DNA from: CAWULT01 sp963923455
Lineage (GTDB): Bacteria; Acidobacteriota; Vicinamibacteria; Vicinamibacterales; UBA2999
NCBI GenBank assembly: GCA_963923455.1
Contig: CAWULT010000044.1
Coordinates: 1 to 32,230, forward strand
Length of the DNA stretch: 32,230 nt
Direction: 5' to 3'
Program-made: the position numbers and the translations under genes
Shown: positions 15,586-23,024 of the stretch, in pieces
How positions within the stretch are numbered: position 1 is the first letter of the stretch
How the letters are laid out: every line of letters starts with the position of its first letter
The notes under the pieces: generated by a model
Database searches by the model: none
Told to the model about the DNA's origin: nothing
The model's input: the letters and a program-made list of their open reading frames with translations, nothing else

Positions 15586-16452
15586 TCAAGGCTGGCGGCC
15601 GCGTCGCGCGAAGCCCGCGACGGCCGCCAGCACCGGTTCCGCCTGCGCGGGGGCGGTCAACAGCAGGCCCGTGGCATCGGCGTCGCCGCCGGGCAGGTGC
15701 ACCACGGGCACGCCAGCTGGCACCTCCGCGGACAGCGCCACCGCGTCATCCCAGCGCGCGAGTTCGAGCCCGGACCGGGTCAGGTGGTCGGGCCGGTTCA
15801 GGAACGCCCGCACAGTCGCAGCCGGGCCATCTGGGTTCTGGCGGCGTCCCGCCAGCGCGTGCTGCGCGCGCAGTATCCCCACGCGGGCCAGCCACGGCGC
15901 CGCCGCCGCGAACCGCCGCTCACCTCCAGAGGGACGGTGGCCCGTTGCCGCCGGGTCGTCGAGCAGCACGAGTGCGCGCGTCTCGGCAGGGTAGGCCGCC
16001 GCGAACATTCGTGCGAACGACGCTCCGAGGCCCGCGCCGACGACGACGTACGGACCGGGCTCCTGTGCCCCCGTCAGCAGCGCGTGCAGTTCGCCGGGCA
16101 CCCGCGCAGGATCGAAGCGCCGGTCGCCCGACTCGCTCCAGCCAAGGCCGGAGCGGTCGTAGCTGCAGGTTCGGACGGCCGTCGCGAAGCGAGGCTGCAC
16201 GGCGCCCCAGGCGGCCGAGCCCGCGCCGGCCGGTGCTTCGAGCAGCACCGTGGGCCCGCCGCGGCCCGAGCAGGCGATGTGGAGCTGATGCCCGCCGGCA
16301 TCGACCATGCGACCCGGACGGGGAAAGGCGCGTCGCTCGAGGGCATTCGCCACGCCCTGATAGGTGGCGCCGACGAGCGCGGGCAGCACCAGGACCACCC
16401 CGGCGAGCTTGACCGCCCGCCGGAGGCTCACCAGCCACCCGCCGGAGGCCAT
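15586..16452 (-). CDS. Alpha/beta-hydrolase homologue lacking catalytic Ser and His
   Basis: The 288-residue protein has one N-terminal membrane anchor or signal (VKLAGVVLVLPALVGATY) followed by an alpha/beta-hydrolase fold: HQLHIACSGRGGPTVLLEAP, CSYDRSGLGWSESGD, YVVVGAGLGASFARMFAAAYP. In active relatives the nucleophile elbow reads GHSLGG. Here it is G-A-G-L-G (139-143), with Gly141 in place of Ser. The C-terminal stretch 250-278, where the catalytic His normally lies, has no His. The fold seems kept while the chemistry is lost, so it may be a binding or sensory pseudoenzyme. Its ATG overlaps the stop of the upstream sigma54 activator (TGATG), showing translational coupling. The two-residue loss makes a simple sequencing error unlikely. 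Substrate is unknown. Confidence 0.85.
   Translation of the reverse strand: MASGGWLVSLRRAVKLAGVVLVLPALVGATYQGVANALERRAFPRPGRMVDAGGHQLHIACSGRGGPTVLLEAPAGAGSAAWGAVQPRFATAVRTCSYDRSGLGWSESGDRRFDPARVPGELHALLTGAQEPGPYVVVGAGLGASFARMFAAAYPAETRALVLLDDPAATGHRPSGGERRFAAAAPWLARVGILRAQHALAGRRQNPDGPAATVRAFLNRPDHLTRSGLELARWDDAVALSAEVPAGVPVVHLPGGDADATGLLLTAPAQAEPVLAAVAGFARRGRQP
15591..15631 (+). terminator. Hairpin after the lipoprotein gene, inside the 3' end of the hydrolase gene
   Basis: GCTGGCGGCCG (15591-15601) pairs perfectly with CGGCCGCCAGC (15621-15631); after a two-base bulge, TCGCG/CGCGA extends the stem inward. It starts 12 bases after the lipoprotein stop and overlaps the last codons of the converging hydrolase gene. 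No T-run follows. Confidence 0.4.
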
Positions 16453-18431
16453 CAGGCCTCGGTCTCCTGCAGGCCGTACTTCTCGATGCGTGAATACAAC
16501 TGCGCGCGGGTCAGACCGAGCAGCTTGGCGGCCTTGGTCTTGTTGTGCCGCGCCTGCGCGAGCGCCTTGATCACCAGCGCGCGCTCGATCGAGTCGAGAT
16601 TGACGCCGCCGGGCGGCAGCCGCTCGGGAATCTGCCCGGGCGCGGCCGCCGCGGCCGGTTTCGGCGCGGTCACGGGCAGGTGCTCGCTGCGGATGTGGCC
16701 ACCGTCGGCGAGGATCACGGCGCGCTCGATCGCGTTGCGTAGTTCGCGGACGTTGCCCGGCCAGGCGTACGCCAGCAGCTGGTCCTTGGCGTCCTGTGCG
16801 ATCCCCGCGGCCGGTCGCCCCACCGTTTCGCCGATCTCGACGAGGAAGGAGTTAGCGAGCGGCAGGATGTCCTCGACCCGCTCGCGCAGCGGCGGCAGCG
16901 CGATCTCGAAGACGCCCAGCCGGTAGTACAGGTCCTCGCGGAACTCGCCGCGCGTGATCGCGGTGTGCAGGTCGCGGTTGGTCGCGGCGATCACGCGGAT
17001 GTCGGCGCGCAGCGCCCGCGTGCTGCCGAGCCGCATGTACTCGCGCTCCTCGAGCACGCGGAGCAGTTTGGCCTGGACGCTCGGCGCCATCTCACCGACC
17101 TCGTCGAGGAACAGCACCCCGCCGTTGGCCTGCTCGATGCGGCCGGGCTTGGCCGCCACGGCGCCCGTGAACGCGCCGCGCTCGTGTCCGAACAGCTCCG
17201 ACTCGAGCAGCTGATCGGGCAGCGCGGCGCAGTTGATGGCGATGAACGGCCCGTGGCTGCGGCGCGACGCGTGGTGGATGAAGCGCGCGATCACCTCCTT
17301 GCCGGTTCCCGATTCGCCCGTCAGCAGCACGGTCGTCTCCGTGTGGGCGACGCGGGTGGCCTGGGCCAGCACGTCCTTCCACGCGCGCGACTGACCGACC
17401 ACCCGGCGCAGGCCGCTGCGCGTCTCGAGCTCCCTGGTGAGGGTTGCCACCTGCGCCTCGAGGCGGGCCGCGATCTCGCGCGACTCCTCGTCGCGCCGCG
17501 CCGCCTCGGCGAGCCGCTGGTGCGAAAGCGCAAGCGCGAGGTGGTCCGCGACGCGCCGCGCGAAGTCGATGTCGTCGTCGCTGAAGCGGTCCGCGTCGCG
17601 CGACAGGAAGAACAGCGAGCCGAAGACGTCGTTGCCGAGATTCATCGCGACGCGCAGCGCCGACCGCACGCCGAAGCGCCGGAAGATGCGGCCGCGAAGC
17701 GTGTCGGGCGCCACTTCGTCGTCGGCGTCGTGCACGACGTAGGGCTCCCGGTGCAGCGCCTCGCGGTCGACGTCCGAGAGCAGCATCGGCTCCCAGAAAC
17801 CGGGGTCGTCCACCTCGACGCCGGCGATGGCGTAGATGCGCAGCGACGCGCCGGTTTCGCCCCACGCCGTGAGCGCCATCATGTCGTGCGGCAGCACGCC
17901 GCGCGCGACGCTCGAGATCTCGGGGAAGACCTGCCGGATGTCCAGCGCGCCCGCCATCGTCAGCAGCAGTCGGCGCAGGCTGTCGATGCGTTCCCGGCGC
18001 AGCGACTCCCGCTCGCGCAGTGCGGTGTGCTGCAGCGCCAGCACCAGCAGATCCGCGGCCGTGTCCATCAGCGCCTGGTGTTCGGCCGTGAAGGCGTCGG
18101 GGACGCGCGAGGTGAGCCACGCGGCCCCGAACACCCGCGGCCCCACGCGCATCGTGACGACGAGGCGTGACGGCGCTTCGGCGTCGGCCCCGGAGACAGG
18201 CAGTCCGGTCGCCGCGATCCGGTTCGTGGTCACCTCCACGTGGCCGGCCGGGTCCGACGTGTACACCGCGAACGAGTCGGCGCGATCGAGGCGCAGCAGG
18301 TACAGCGACTCGAACGGAATCACGTCGCGCAGCACGAGCGCCGCGCGCGAGACGGCCTCGGACAGGCCGGGGGACTCGGCCACCAGCCTGGCGATGGCGG
18401 CGAGCACGCTCGAGGGATCTGCGGGGAACAT
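16452..18431 (-). CDS. Sigma54-dependent activator with two GAF domains and Fis-type HTH
   Basis: The 659-residue regulator has two GAF-like sensory domains (about 10-135 and 150-305), a short coiled linker (about 306-340), a sigma54-interacting AAA+ domain (about 342-570) and a Fis-type HTH (about 611-655). Walker A is GESGTGKE at 372-379, GAFTGA at 419-424 is intact, and Walker B is GGVLFLDEVGEM. It should therefore remodel RNA polymerase-sigma54 at target promoters in an ATP-dependent way. The GAF domains suggest a small-molecule or redox signal, as in NorR/FhlA-like proteins, though no ligand residues can be assigned. It is translationally coupled to the hydrolase-like protein downstream and divergent from the metallo-hydrolase gene. 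The ATG has no clear ribosome binding site. Confidence 0.93.
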   Translation of the reverse strand: MFPADPSSVLAAIARLVAESPGLSEAVSRAALVLRDVIPFESLYLLRLDRADSFAVYTSDPAGHVEVTTNRIAATGLPVSGADAEAPSRLVVTMRVGPRVFGAAWLTSRVPDAFTAEHQALMDTAADLLVLALQHTALRERESLRRERIDSLRRLLLTMAGALDIRQVFPEISSVARGVLPHDMMALTAWGETGASLRIYAIAGVEVDDPGFWEPMLLSDVDREALHREPYVVHDADDEVAPDTLRGRIFRRFGVRSALRVAMNLGNDVFGSLFFLSRDADRFSDDDIDFARRVADHLALALSHQRLAEAARRDEESREIAARLEAQVATLTRELETRSGLRRVVGQSRAWKDVLAQATRVAHTETTVLLTGESGTGKEVIARFIHHASRRSHGPFIAINCAALPDQLLESELFGHERGAFTGAVAAKPGRIEQANGGVLFLDEVGEMAPSVQAKLLRVLEEREYMRLGSTRALRADIRVIAATNRDLHTAITRGEFREDLYYRLGVFEIALPPLRERVEDILPLANSFLVEIGETVGRPAAGIAQDAKDQLLAYAWPGNVRELRNAIERAVILADGGHIRSEHLPVTAPKPAAAAAPGQIPERLPPGGVNLDSIERALVIKALAQARHNKTKAAKLLGLTRAQLYSRIEKYGLQETEA

Positions 18432-18449
18432 GAGGGGAACGGCCCCGCC

Positions 18450-18457
18450 AGTATAAT
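18450..18457. promoter_or_regulatory. Overlapping divergent -10 boxes shared by two genes
   Basis: The eight bases AGTATAAT hold a perfect TATAAT on the plus strand (18452-18457) and TATACT on the minus strand (18455-18450). The plus start point would be near 18464, 15 bases before the metallo-hydrolase GTG. The minus start point would be near 18443, about 12 bases before the activator ATG. The 47-bp gap cannot hold two polymerases at once. No clear -35 boxes are visible. Confidence 0.55.
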
Positions 18458-18478
18458 GCCCGTGCTGGAGCCTGTCGC

Positions 18479-19387
18479 GTGACCACTCTCGCTGCCGGTG
18501 TAACGTGGGTCGACCTGCAGTTCATGGGACGCCCGCACGCCATCCTCACGGGCGTGCTGAGCGGGCCAGCCGGCGTGGCGCTCGTCGATCCAGGGCCGAC
18601 GACGTGCCTCGAGACGCTCGAGCGCGAACTCGGTCGGCAGGGTGTCGCGCTCGCCGACGTGACCCACGTCCTGCTGACCCACATCCATCTGGACCATGCG
18701 GCCGCCACCGGGGTGATCCTGCGCCGGCAGCCGCGCGCGCGCGTCTGCGTGCACGAGCGCGGCGCTCCGCACGTCATCGATCCCGCGAAGCTCGTCGAGA
18801 GCGCGACGCGACTCTACGGTGCGGACATGGACCGGCTCTGGGGAGAGATCGCGCCGGTGCCCGCCGACTGCGTCGACGTGCTGACGGGCGGTGAGGTGCT
18901 GGAGGCCGGCGGGCGGACGCTGCACGTGGCCTACACGCCCGGACACGCGTCGCACCACGTCTCCTACTACGACCCGGCGAGCCGCGTGGCGTTCGTGGGT
19001 GACACCGGCGGCGTCCGCATCGAGGGCGGGTACGTGCTGCCCCCGACCACGCCGCCCGACGTCGACCTCGCGCTCTGGGCCGAGAGCGTCCGCACGATCG
19101 AGGCGTGGATGCCGGACACGCTGTTCCTGACGCACGGCGGACCGGCCGGGCCGGTGCGGCCGCACCTGCAGGCGCTGCTCGAGAACCTGGAGAGGCTGGC
19201 CGGGCTGGCGCGTCTGGCCCTCACGCAGCAGGCGGACGAGGCCGCCGCGCGGGTCTGGTTCCTCCGGGAAGTGGGGCTGGAGCTGCGGCGGCACATGCCA
19301 GAGGCCATGGCCGCCACCTACGAGGCCGCGTCGCCGATCGACCTGCTCTGGCTGGGCCTGCTGCGTTACTGGCGGAAGCGGCTCTAG
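18479..19387 (+). CDS. Metallo-beta-lactamase-fold hydrolase
   Basis: The 302-residue protein carries the zinc motif HxHxDH (His68, His70, Asp72, His73 in THIHLDH). The further ligand regions are TPGHASHH, FVGDTGG and FLTHGGP, so the two-metal site looks complete. Strand and loop order (GVALVDPGPTTCLETL, GGRTLHVAYTPGHASHH) fits the glyoxalase II-like branch. No signal peptide is seen, so it is probably cytoplasmic. Substrate cannot be inferred; thioesters, lactones and phosphoesters are all possible. A GGAG eight bases upstream supports the GTG start at 18479, and a perfect TATAAT lies 21 bases upstream. It is divergent from the GAF-containing sigma54 activator, a usual position for a regulated target. 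Confidence 0.92.
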   Translation: MTTLAAGVTWVDLQFMGRPHAILTGVLSGPAGVALVDPGPTTCLETLERELGRQGVALADVTHVLLTHIHLDHAAATGVILRRQPRARVCVHERGAPHVIDPAKLVESATRLYGADMDRLWGEIAPVPADCVDVLTGGEVLEAGGRTLHVAYTPGHASHHVSYYDPASRVAFVGDTGGVRIEGGYVLPPTTPPDVDLALWAESVRTIEAWMPDTLFLTHGGPAGPVRPHLQALLENLERLAGLARLALTQQADEAAARVWFLREVGLELRRHMPEAMAATYEAASPIDLLWLGLLRYWRKRL

Positions 19388-19398
19388 CCGTCCGCCTT

Positions 19399-19430
19399 CG
19401 GGGGCGGGGCAGGGGCTCGCGCCGCCCCCG
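19399..19430. terminator. Hairpin between the converging metallo-hydrolase and PilZ-like genes
   Basis: CGGGGGCGG (19399-19407) and CCGCCCCCG (19422-19430) form a perfect 9-bp GC stem with a 14-base loop. It fills most of the 45-base gap between two converging stop codons and lacks a T-run. Confidence 0.45.
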
Positions 19431-19432
19431 TG

Positions 19433-19840
19433 TCAGTTCGCCATCGCGATGGGCGCATCCCGATCCGCGGCGGCGGCGGCCGGTTCCGTCAACAGCCGCA
19501 GCGCGTAGCCCTTGGGCGTGCCCGTCGCCGGGGCATAGGGGCCCACCCGATAGACCGCCGACAGGATCTTGCCCCGGCGGAGCGCGGCCGGCAGGTCGGC
19601 GCAGTCCTGGAAGGCCCGCTCCACCTGGAAGTGCACCAGGCGGTAAATCGGGATCGACGTGGGGACCTGGCACTCGACGAAGGCGTCGGTCTCGCTGACG
19701 TCGCGGGTCACCACCGACGCGAAGCGCAGGGTGCCGCCCGCATCCCGCCACGTCAGTCGTCCCTGCACCCGCACCTTGCGGCGATCGCTGAGGCGGGCAC
19801 GGCGTTCGGTCGATCTCGGGGTCAGGGTCGGCACGCTCAT
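19433..19840 (-). CDS. PilZ-like domain protein with degenerate second motif
   Basis: The 135-residue protein starts at an ATG with GAGGAG about seven bases upstream. An N-terminal Arg-rich segment contains RRKVR, matching the PilZ RxxxR motif. A beta-strand then leads to DVSETDAFVE, which corresponds to the PilZ (D/N)xSxxG motif but has Asp in place of the Gly. The rest reads as a small beta-barrel (YRLVHFQVERAF, GKILSAVYRVGP, GYALRLLTEP) and an Ala-rich tail. PilZ domains usually bind cyclic di-GMP; the altered motif leaves binding uncertain. It may share transcription with the TPR activator upstream, 211 bases away, or use its own promoter. Two copies of a 15-bp dyad lie upstream. Confidence 0.62.
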   Translation of the reverse strand: MSVPTLTPRSTERRARLSDRRKVRVQGRLTWRDAGGTLRFASVVTRDVSETDAFVECQVPTSIPIYRLVHFQVERAFQDCADLPAALRRGKILSAVYRVGPYAPATGTPKGYALRLLTEPAAAAADRDAPIAMAN

Positions 19841-19859
19841 CGGGGGGCTCCTCGAAGAT

Positions 19860-19894
19860 GGGTCCTGCCACCTTCACTATCAATTTGAGGACCC
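19860..19894 (-). promoter_or_regulatory. Inverted repeat in the leader of the PilZ-like gene
   Basis: GGGTCCT (19860-19866) and AGGACCC (19888-19894) are perfect 7-bp arms around a 21-base AT-richer loop. The repeat ends about 20 bases before the start codon and six bases before the ribosome binding site on the minus strand. It could be an mRNA hairpin affecting translation or an operator. Confidence 0.35.
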
Positions 19895-19994
19895 CTGCCG
19901 TATCAGCGCGCTTCGGCCCCTGTCTATGTCGGTAACACGCTGAAGTAATTGCGTTTGCGCCTAAATTGGCTGATCCGGTCGAGATGTGAAGCAG

Positions 19995-20009
19995 GGATAC
20001 TTGGTATGC
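19995..20009. promoter_or_regulatory. Dyad copy 1 (GGATAC-TTG-GTATGC)
   Basis: A 15-bp inverted repeat matches GGATAC-N3-GTATCC in five of six arm pairs. It lies 155 bases upstream of the PilZ-like start codon. Read on the minus strand, its ATACCAAGTATCC agrees in 12 of 13 bases with the dyad over the TPR activator's -10 box. Its centre is 31 bp, about three helical turns, from copy 2, so a protein would bind both on one face of the helix. Confidence 0.55.
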
Positions 20010-20025
20010 ACATCCGTGTATACCT

Positions 20026-20040
20026 GATTACTTGGTATCC
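20026..20040. promoter_or_regulatory. Dyad copy 2 (GATTAC-TTG-GTATCC)
   Basis: This copy shares TACTTGGTAT with copy 1 and has one perfect half-site (GTATCC) and one weaker half-site. It lies 12 bases downstream of the TPR activator stop codon and about 185 bases upstream of the PilZ-like gene. The palindrome GTATAC (20018-20023) lies between the two copies. Confidence 0.5.
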
Positions 20041-20051
20041 GGCCAATCGCT

Positions 20052-22976
20052 TCACGGAACAGGATTGAGGCCGAGCCGGTTCATCTTCAGATAGAGGCCC
20101 CGGCGGGTCAGGCCCAGCGCCCGGGCGGTCGCGGCGACGTTGCCACTGGTCCGCTGCAGCGTGCGGCTGATGTAGTCCCGCTCCACCTGCTCGATGGCCT
20201 CGGCCAGCGAGTCGGCGAGCGGCGCAGGGGTCGCCGCGCCGATCCCCAGGTCGGCGGACGGTCCGGTGCCGACTGCCGAGAGTTCCGGCGACAGCTGCTC
20301 GGGCTCGATCGTCCCACCGGGCGGGCTCATCGCCACCGCCCGCTGTACCTCGTTGCGCAGCTGGCGGACATTGCCGGGCCACCAGTACCGCGCGAACAGG
20401 TCCAGCGTGGCCGAGCTCAGATGGACGTCCGGTTTGGCCAGCCGCTCCGATGCCTCACGCAGGAAGAAGGTGCTCAGGTGCGGGATCTCCTCGCGGCGCT
20501 CCCGCAGGGGTGGCACGTGGATGCGGATCACGCTGAGCCGGTAGTAGAGGTCTTCCCGGAACTTGCCCTCGGCGACCCGCTGCTCGAGGTCGGCGTTGGT
20601 CGCGGCAAGGACGCGCACGTCCACGGCGATGGGCCGCGTCTCGCCGACCGGCATGATCTCGCCCTGTTCGAGGAAACGGAGCAGGCGCGGCTGGATGTCG
20701 AGCGGGAGGTCGCCGACCTCGTCGAGGAACAGCGTGCCGCCCGCGGCGGCACGGATGAGTCCCTGCTGATCGGTGACGGCGCCAGTGAAGCTGCCGCGCT
20801 TGTGCCCGAACAGGTGGCTGTCGGCGAGCTCGCGGGTGGTGGTCGTGCAGTTGAACGGCAGGTACATCGCCGCGCCACGGCCGGAGCCCGAGTGGATGGC
20901 GCGGGCGACGAGATCCTTGCCCGTGCCGCTCTCGCCGGTGATGAGCACCGTCAGCGTGTTGCCCTGCAGGCGCTGGATCTGATCGGCCACGCGGTTCATC
21001 GCGGCGCTGGCGCAGATGAACCCGGGCAGGAGCGGTTCGAGCTTACGCTCGACGGAGGCCTCGGCCGGCTGCGCCGGCCGTTCGCGCGCCCCGCACAGCT
21101 CGAAGCCCTGGCGGGCGATCGCGATGAACATCCGGAGCCGCCGCTGCTCGGCCTCGCTCTGCGCACGCGTGACGAGCAGCGCGCAGGCCTTCGCCCCATC
21201 GGGCCCGCGCCCGAGCGACTCGACCACGAGGTCGGCGCCGTCGACCGCCCGCGCCCCATCGGCGGCCTGCATCGCGACCGTGTCGGCGAGGTCGACGTCG
21301 GGCCCGGCGCTGGCGAGCGTGCGCACCTGGCCGTCGGGCGCCACGGCGTAGATCACGACCGCGCGCGGATCGAGCGTGTCGGCCAGCGCCGCCGCCGTCT
21401 CACGGGCGAGGAGCGCCGGAAAGACGGCGGCCTCGACGAGGCGCGTGACGATCGCGTCGTCGGCGTCGCTGACGGAGACGCGCGGCGCATCGGCCCGCTG
21501 CTGCGCGAGCACGAGCTGCAGCCGCGCGACCTCCTGCAAGTCGCGTTGCGCGCCGAGTGTCGTGAACACCGGCGCGGCCAGGTCGAGATGGCGGTAGGCT
21601 GCGGCGCGCGCGCCGGTGCCGGCGGCCAGCCGCGCCACGGCCAGATGGCTCACGGCCGCCTGGTAGCGTTCCCCGAGCAGTTCGAAGACGTTCGCGCTCT
21701 GGGCGAAGTCGTGGTGCGCCGCCGCCGCGTGGCCGGTCTGAGCCTGAATGGCGCCCCGGACGCGCAGGTACTCGGCCCACGCGGCCGTCGAGCCCCGCGG
21801 ATCCAGCCGCTCCTCGCAGGCATGCAGACGCTGCCGCGCCTCTTCGATGCGCCCGGCCTCCAGCAGCGCTTCGCACGCGGCCAGGTTCGCCTGCAGTTCT
21901 TCGAACGGGGGAATGCCCGGCGTCCTGACGAGCTCGGCGGCCATCGCCAGCGCCTGGTCGTAGGCGCGGCGTCGGACGGCGAGTTTTACGCCGAGCACCT
22001 TCAGCGACCATTCGTACCAGCGCATCGTCTGCGAGCCGTACGCGTCGCTCGCCAGCCGCAGGTACTCCTCGGCCCGTTCGTACGTGCCCCGCATCAGGTG
22101 GATCTGCGCGAGTGTGTCGAAGACGGCGCCCGTGGTCTCGTGGAACTGCACCGGGCTCCGCACCTCGAGCGTGCGCGTCAGCACCTGCTCGGCGCGGTCG
22201 AGGTCGCCGAGCTGGACGAAGATCTGGCCGAGGGTGGCGAGGGCGACGGCCAGGCCGTGCCCCGATCCGATGGACTGATGCAGGGCGACGCTGCGCTCGG
22301 CCAGGGCGAGCGCCTCGTCGTGCCGGTTGCGCATCAGGGCGATGTTGGCCTGGTTGTGGACGATACCGGCCAGCACGTCATCCGCATGAATCGCCATCGC
22401 GAGGCGCTCACCCTGGCGCAGCGCCGTCGAGGCTTCGTCGGGCCGGCCCGACTGGGCCAGCAGGACCGCCGACAGCCGGTGTACGAGGGCCAGGTGGCGC
22501 CGGTCGCCTGCCGCGTGCAGCGCGGACGACGCTTCCGTGAGGTGCTCGCGCACGATGGCCGAGTCGCCGACCTGCTTGTAGCACATGGCCAGCTCGTAGT
22601 GCGCCAGCCCGATCAGCCTGGACTCGCGCGCCAGCTCGGCGTCCTTGAGCGCGCGGGTGTGCAGCGCGATCGCCCGGGTCTGCTCGCCCTTGGCGAACGT
22701 CAGCTTGCCGTGCAACCGCCACAGCATCGACAGCTGTGCGTGGGTGAGGGGTTCCCGGAGCGCGTCGGGCGGACGACCGAGCAGAGTGGTGGCCTGCGTC
22801 AGATCGTCCTGCAGCAGGTAACCCTCGGCGACGGTCGCCCGGACCGCGATCTCGTCTTCCCGCGACAGTGCGCCGGATCGCAGCAACGGCGTCAGGATCT
22901 GCACGGCCTCTGCCCCGCGGCCGCGTTCGAGTGCCGCGTGGGCGCGCGTGAGAGCTGACGGGACCAAGCCGGCCAC
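20052..22976 (-). CDS. TPR-domain sigma54-type AAA+ activator with GSFTGA loop and Fis-type HTH
   Basis: With the GTG start at 22976 the protein has 974 residues. Residues of about 1-480 are helical TPR-like repeats (TRAIALHTRALKDAELARES, LVHRLSAVLLAQSGRPDEAS, ALALAERSVALHQSIGSG). A GAF-like segment follows (about 500-630), then a sigma54-type AAA+ domain (about 645-880) with GESGTGKD, a GSFTGA loop at 728-733 and GGTLFLDEVGDL, and finally a Fis-type HTH (ARALGLTRRGLYLKMNRLG). The usual loop is GAFTGA; the Ala-to-Ser change is in the sigma54-contacting element. The frame stays open to 23654, but that part is antisense to the PP2C gene and is rejected. TATACT lies exactly six bases before the GTG, suggesting a leaderless mRNA. 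It is divergent from the PP2C gene. Confidence 0.9.
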   Translation of the reverse strand: MAGLVPSALTRAHAALERGRGAEAVQILTPLLRSGALSREDEIAVRATVAEGYLLQDDLTQATTLLGRPPDALREPLTHAQLSMLWRLHGKLTFAKGEQTRAIALHTRALKDAELARESRLIGLAHYELAMCYKQVGDSAIVREHLTEASSALHAAGDRRHLALVHRLSAVLLAQSGRPDEASTALRQGERLAMAIHADDVLAGIVHNQANIALMRNRHDEALALAERSVALHQSIGSGHGLAVALATLGQIFVQLGDLDRAEQVLTRTLEVRSPVQFHETTGAVFDTLAQIHLMRGTYERAEEYLRLASDAYGSQTMRWYEWSLKVLGVKLAVRRRAYDQALAMAAELVRTPGIPPFEELQANLAACEALLEAGRIEEARQRLHACEERLDPRGSTAAWAEYLRVRGAIQAQTGHAAAAHHDFAQSANVFELLGERYQAAVSHLAVARLAAGTGARAAAYRHLDLAAPVFTTLGAQRDLQEVARLQLVLAQQRADAPRVSVSDADDAIVTRLVEAAVFPALLARETAAALADTLDPRAVVIYAVAPDGQVRTLASAGPDVDLADTVAMQAADGARAVDGADLVVESLGRGPDGAKACALLVTRAQSEAEQRRLRMFIAIARQGFELCGARERPAQPAEASVERKLEPLLPGFICASAAMNRVADQIQRLQGNTLTVLITGESGTGKDLVARAIHSGSGRGAAMYLPFNCTTTTRELADSHLFGHKRGSFTGAVTDQQGLIRAAAGGTLFLDEVGDLPLDIQPRLLRFLEQGEIMPVGETRPIAVDVRVLAATNADLEQRVAEGKFREDLYYRLSVIRIHVPPLRERREEIPHLSTFFLREASERLAKPDVHLSSATLDLFARYWWPGNVRQLRNEVQRAVAMSPPGGTIEPEQLSPELSAVGTGPSADLGIGAATPAPLADSLAEAIEQVERDYISRTLQRTSGNVAATARALGLTRRGLYLKMNRLGLNPVP

Positions 22977-22982
22977 GAGCGA

Positions 22983-22998
22983 AGTATACAAAGTATCC
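22983..22998 (-). promoter_or_regulatory. TPR-activator promoter overlapped by dyad copy 3
   Basis: The minus strand has TATACT (22988-22983), six bases from the GTG at 22976. The dyad GTATAC-AAA-GTATCC (plus strand, 22984-22998) covers five of the six bases of this box. On the other side it covers 22989-22994, where a -35 for the divergent PP2C promoter would lie. A protein bound here would block or adjust both genes. Confidence 0.6.
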
Positions 22999-23011
22999 AG
23001 GGGCAGGCAGC

Positions 23012-23017
23012 TATAAT
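23012..23017 (+). promoter_or_regulatory. -10 box of the PP2C gene
   Basis: A perfect TATAAT ends seven bases before the ATG at 23025, so the start point would be at or one base before the start codon. There is no Shine-Dalgarno sequence, which fits a leaderless mRNA. The -35 position has no consensus match, as in an activated or weak promoter. Confidence 0.55.
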
Positions 23018-23024
23018 CCCGGCG

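Noticed and set aside
19841..20051. Sigma54 promoter upstream of the PilZ-like gene
   Set aside because: I looked for GG-N10-GC on the minus strand and found only one poor match within a GC-rich run (about 19900-19920), which is expected by chance.
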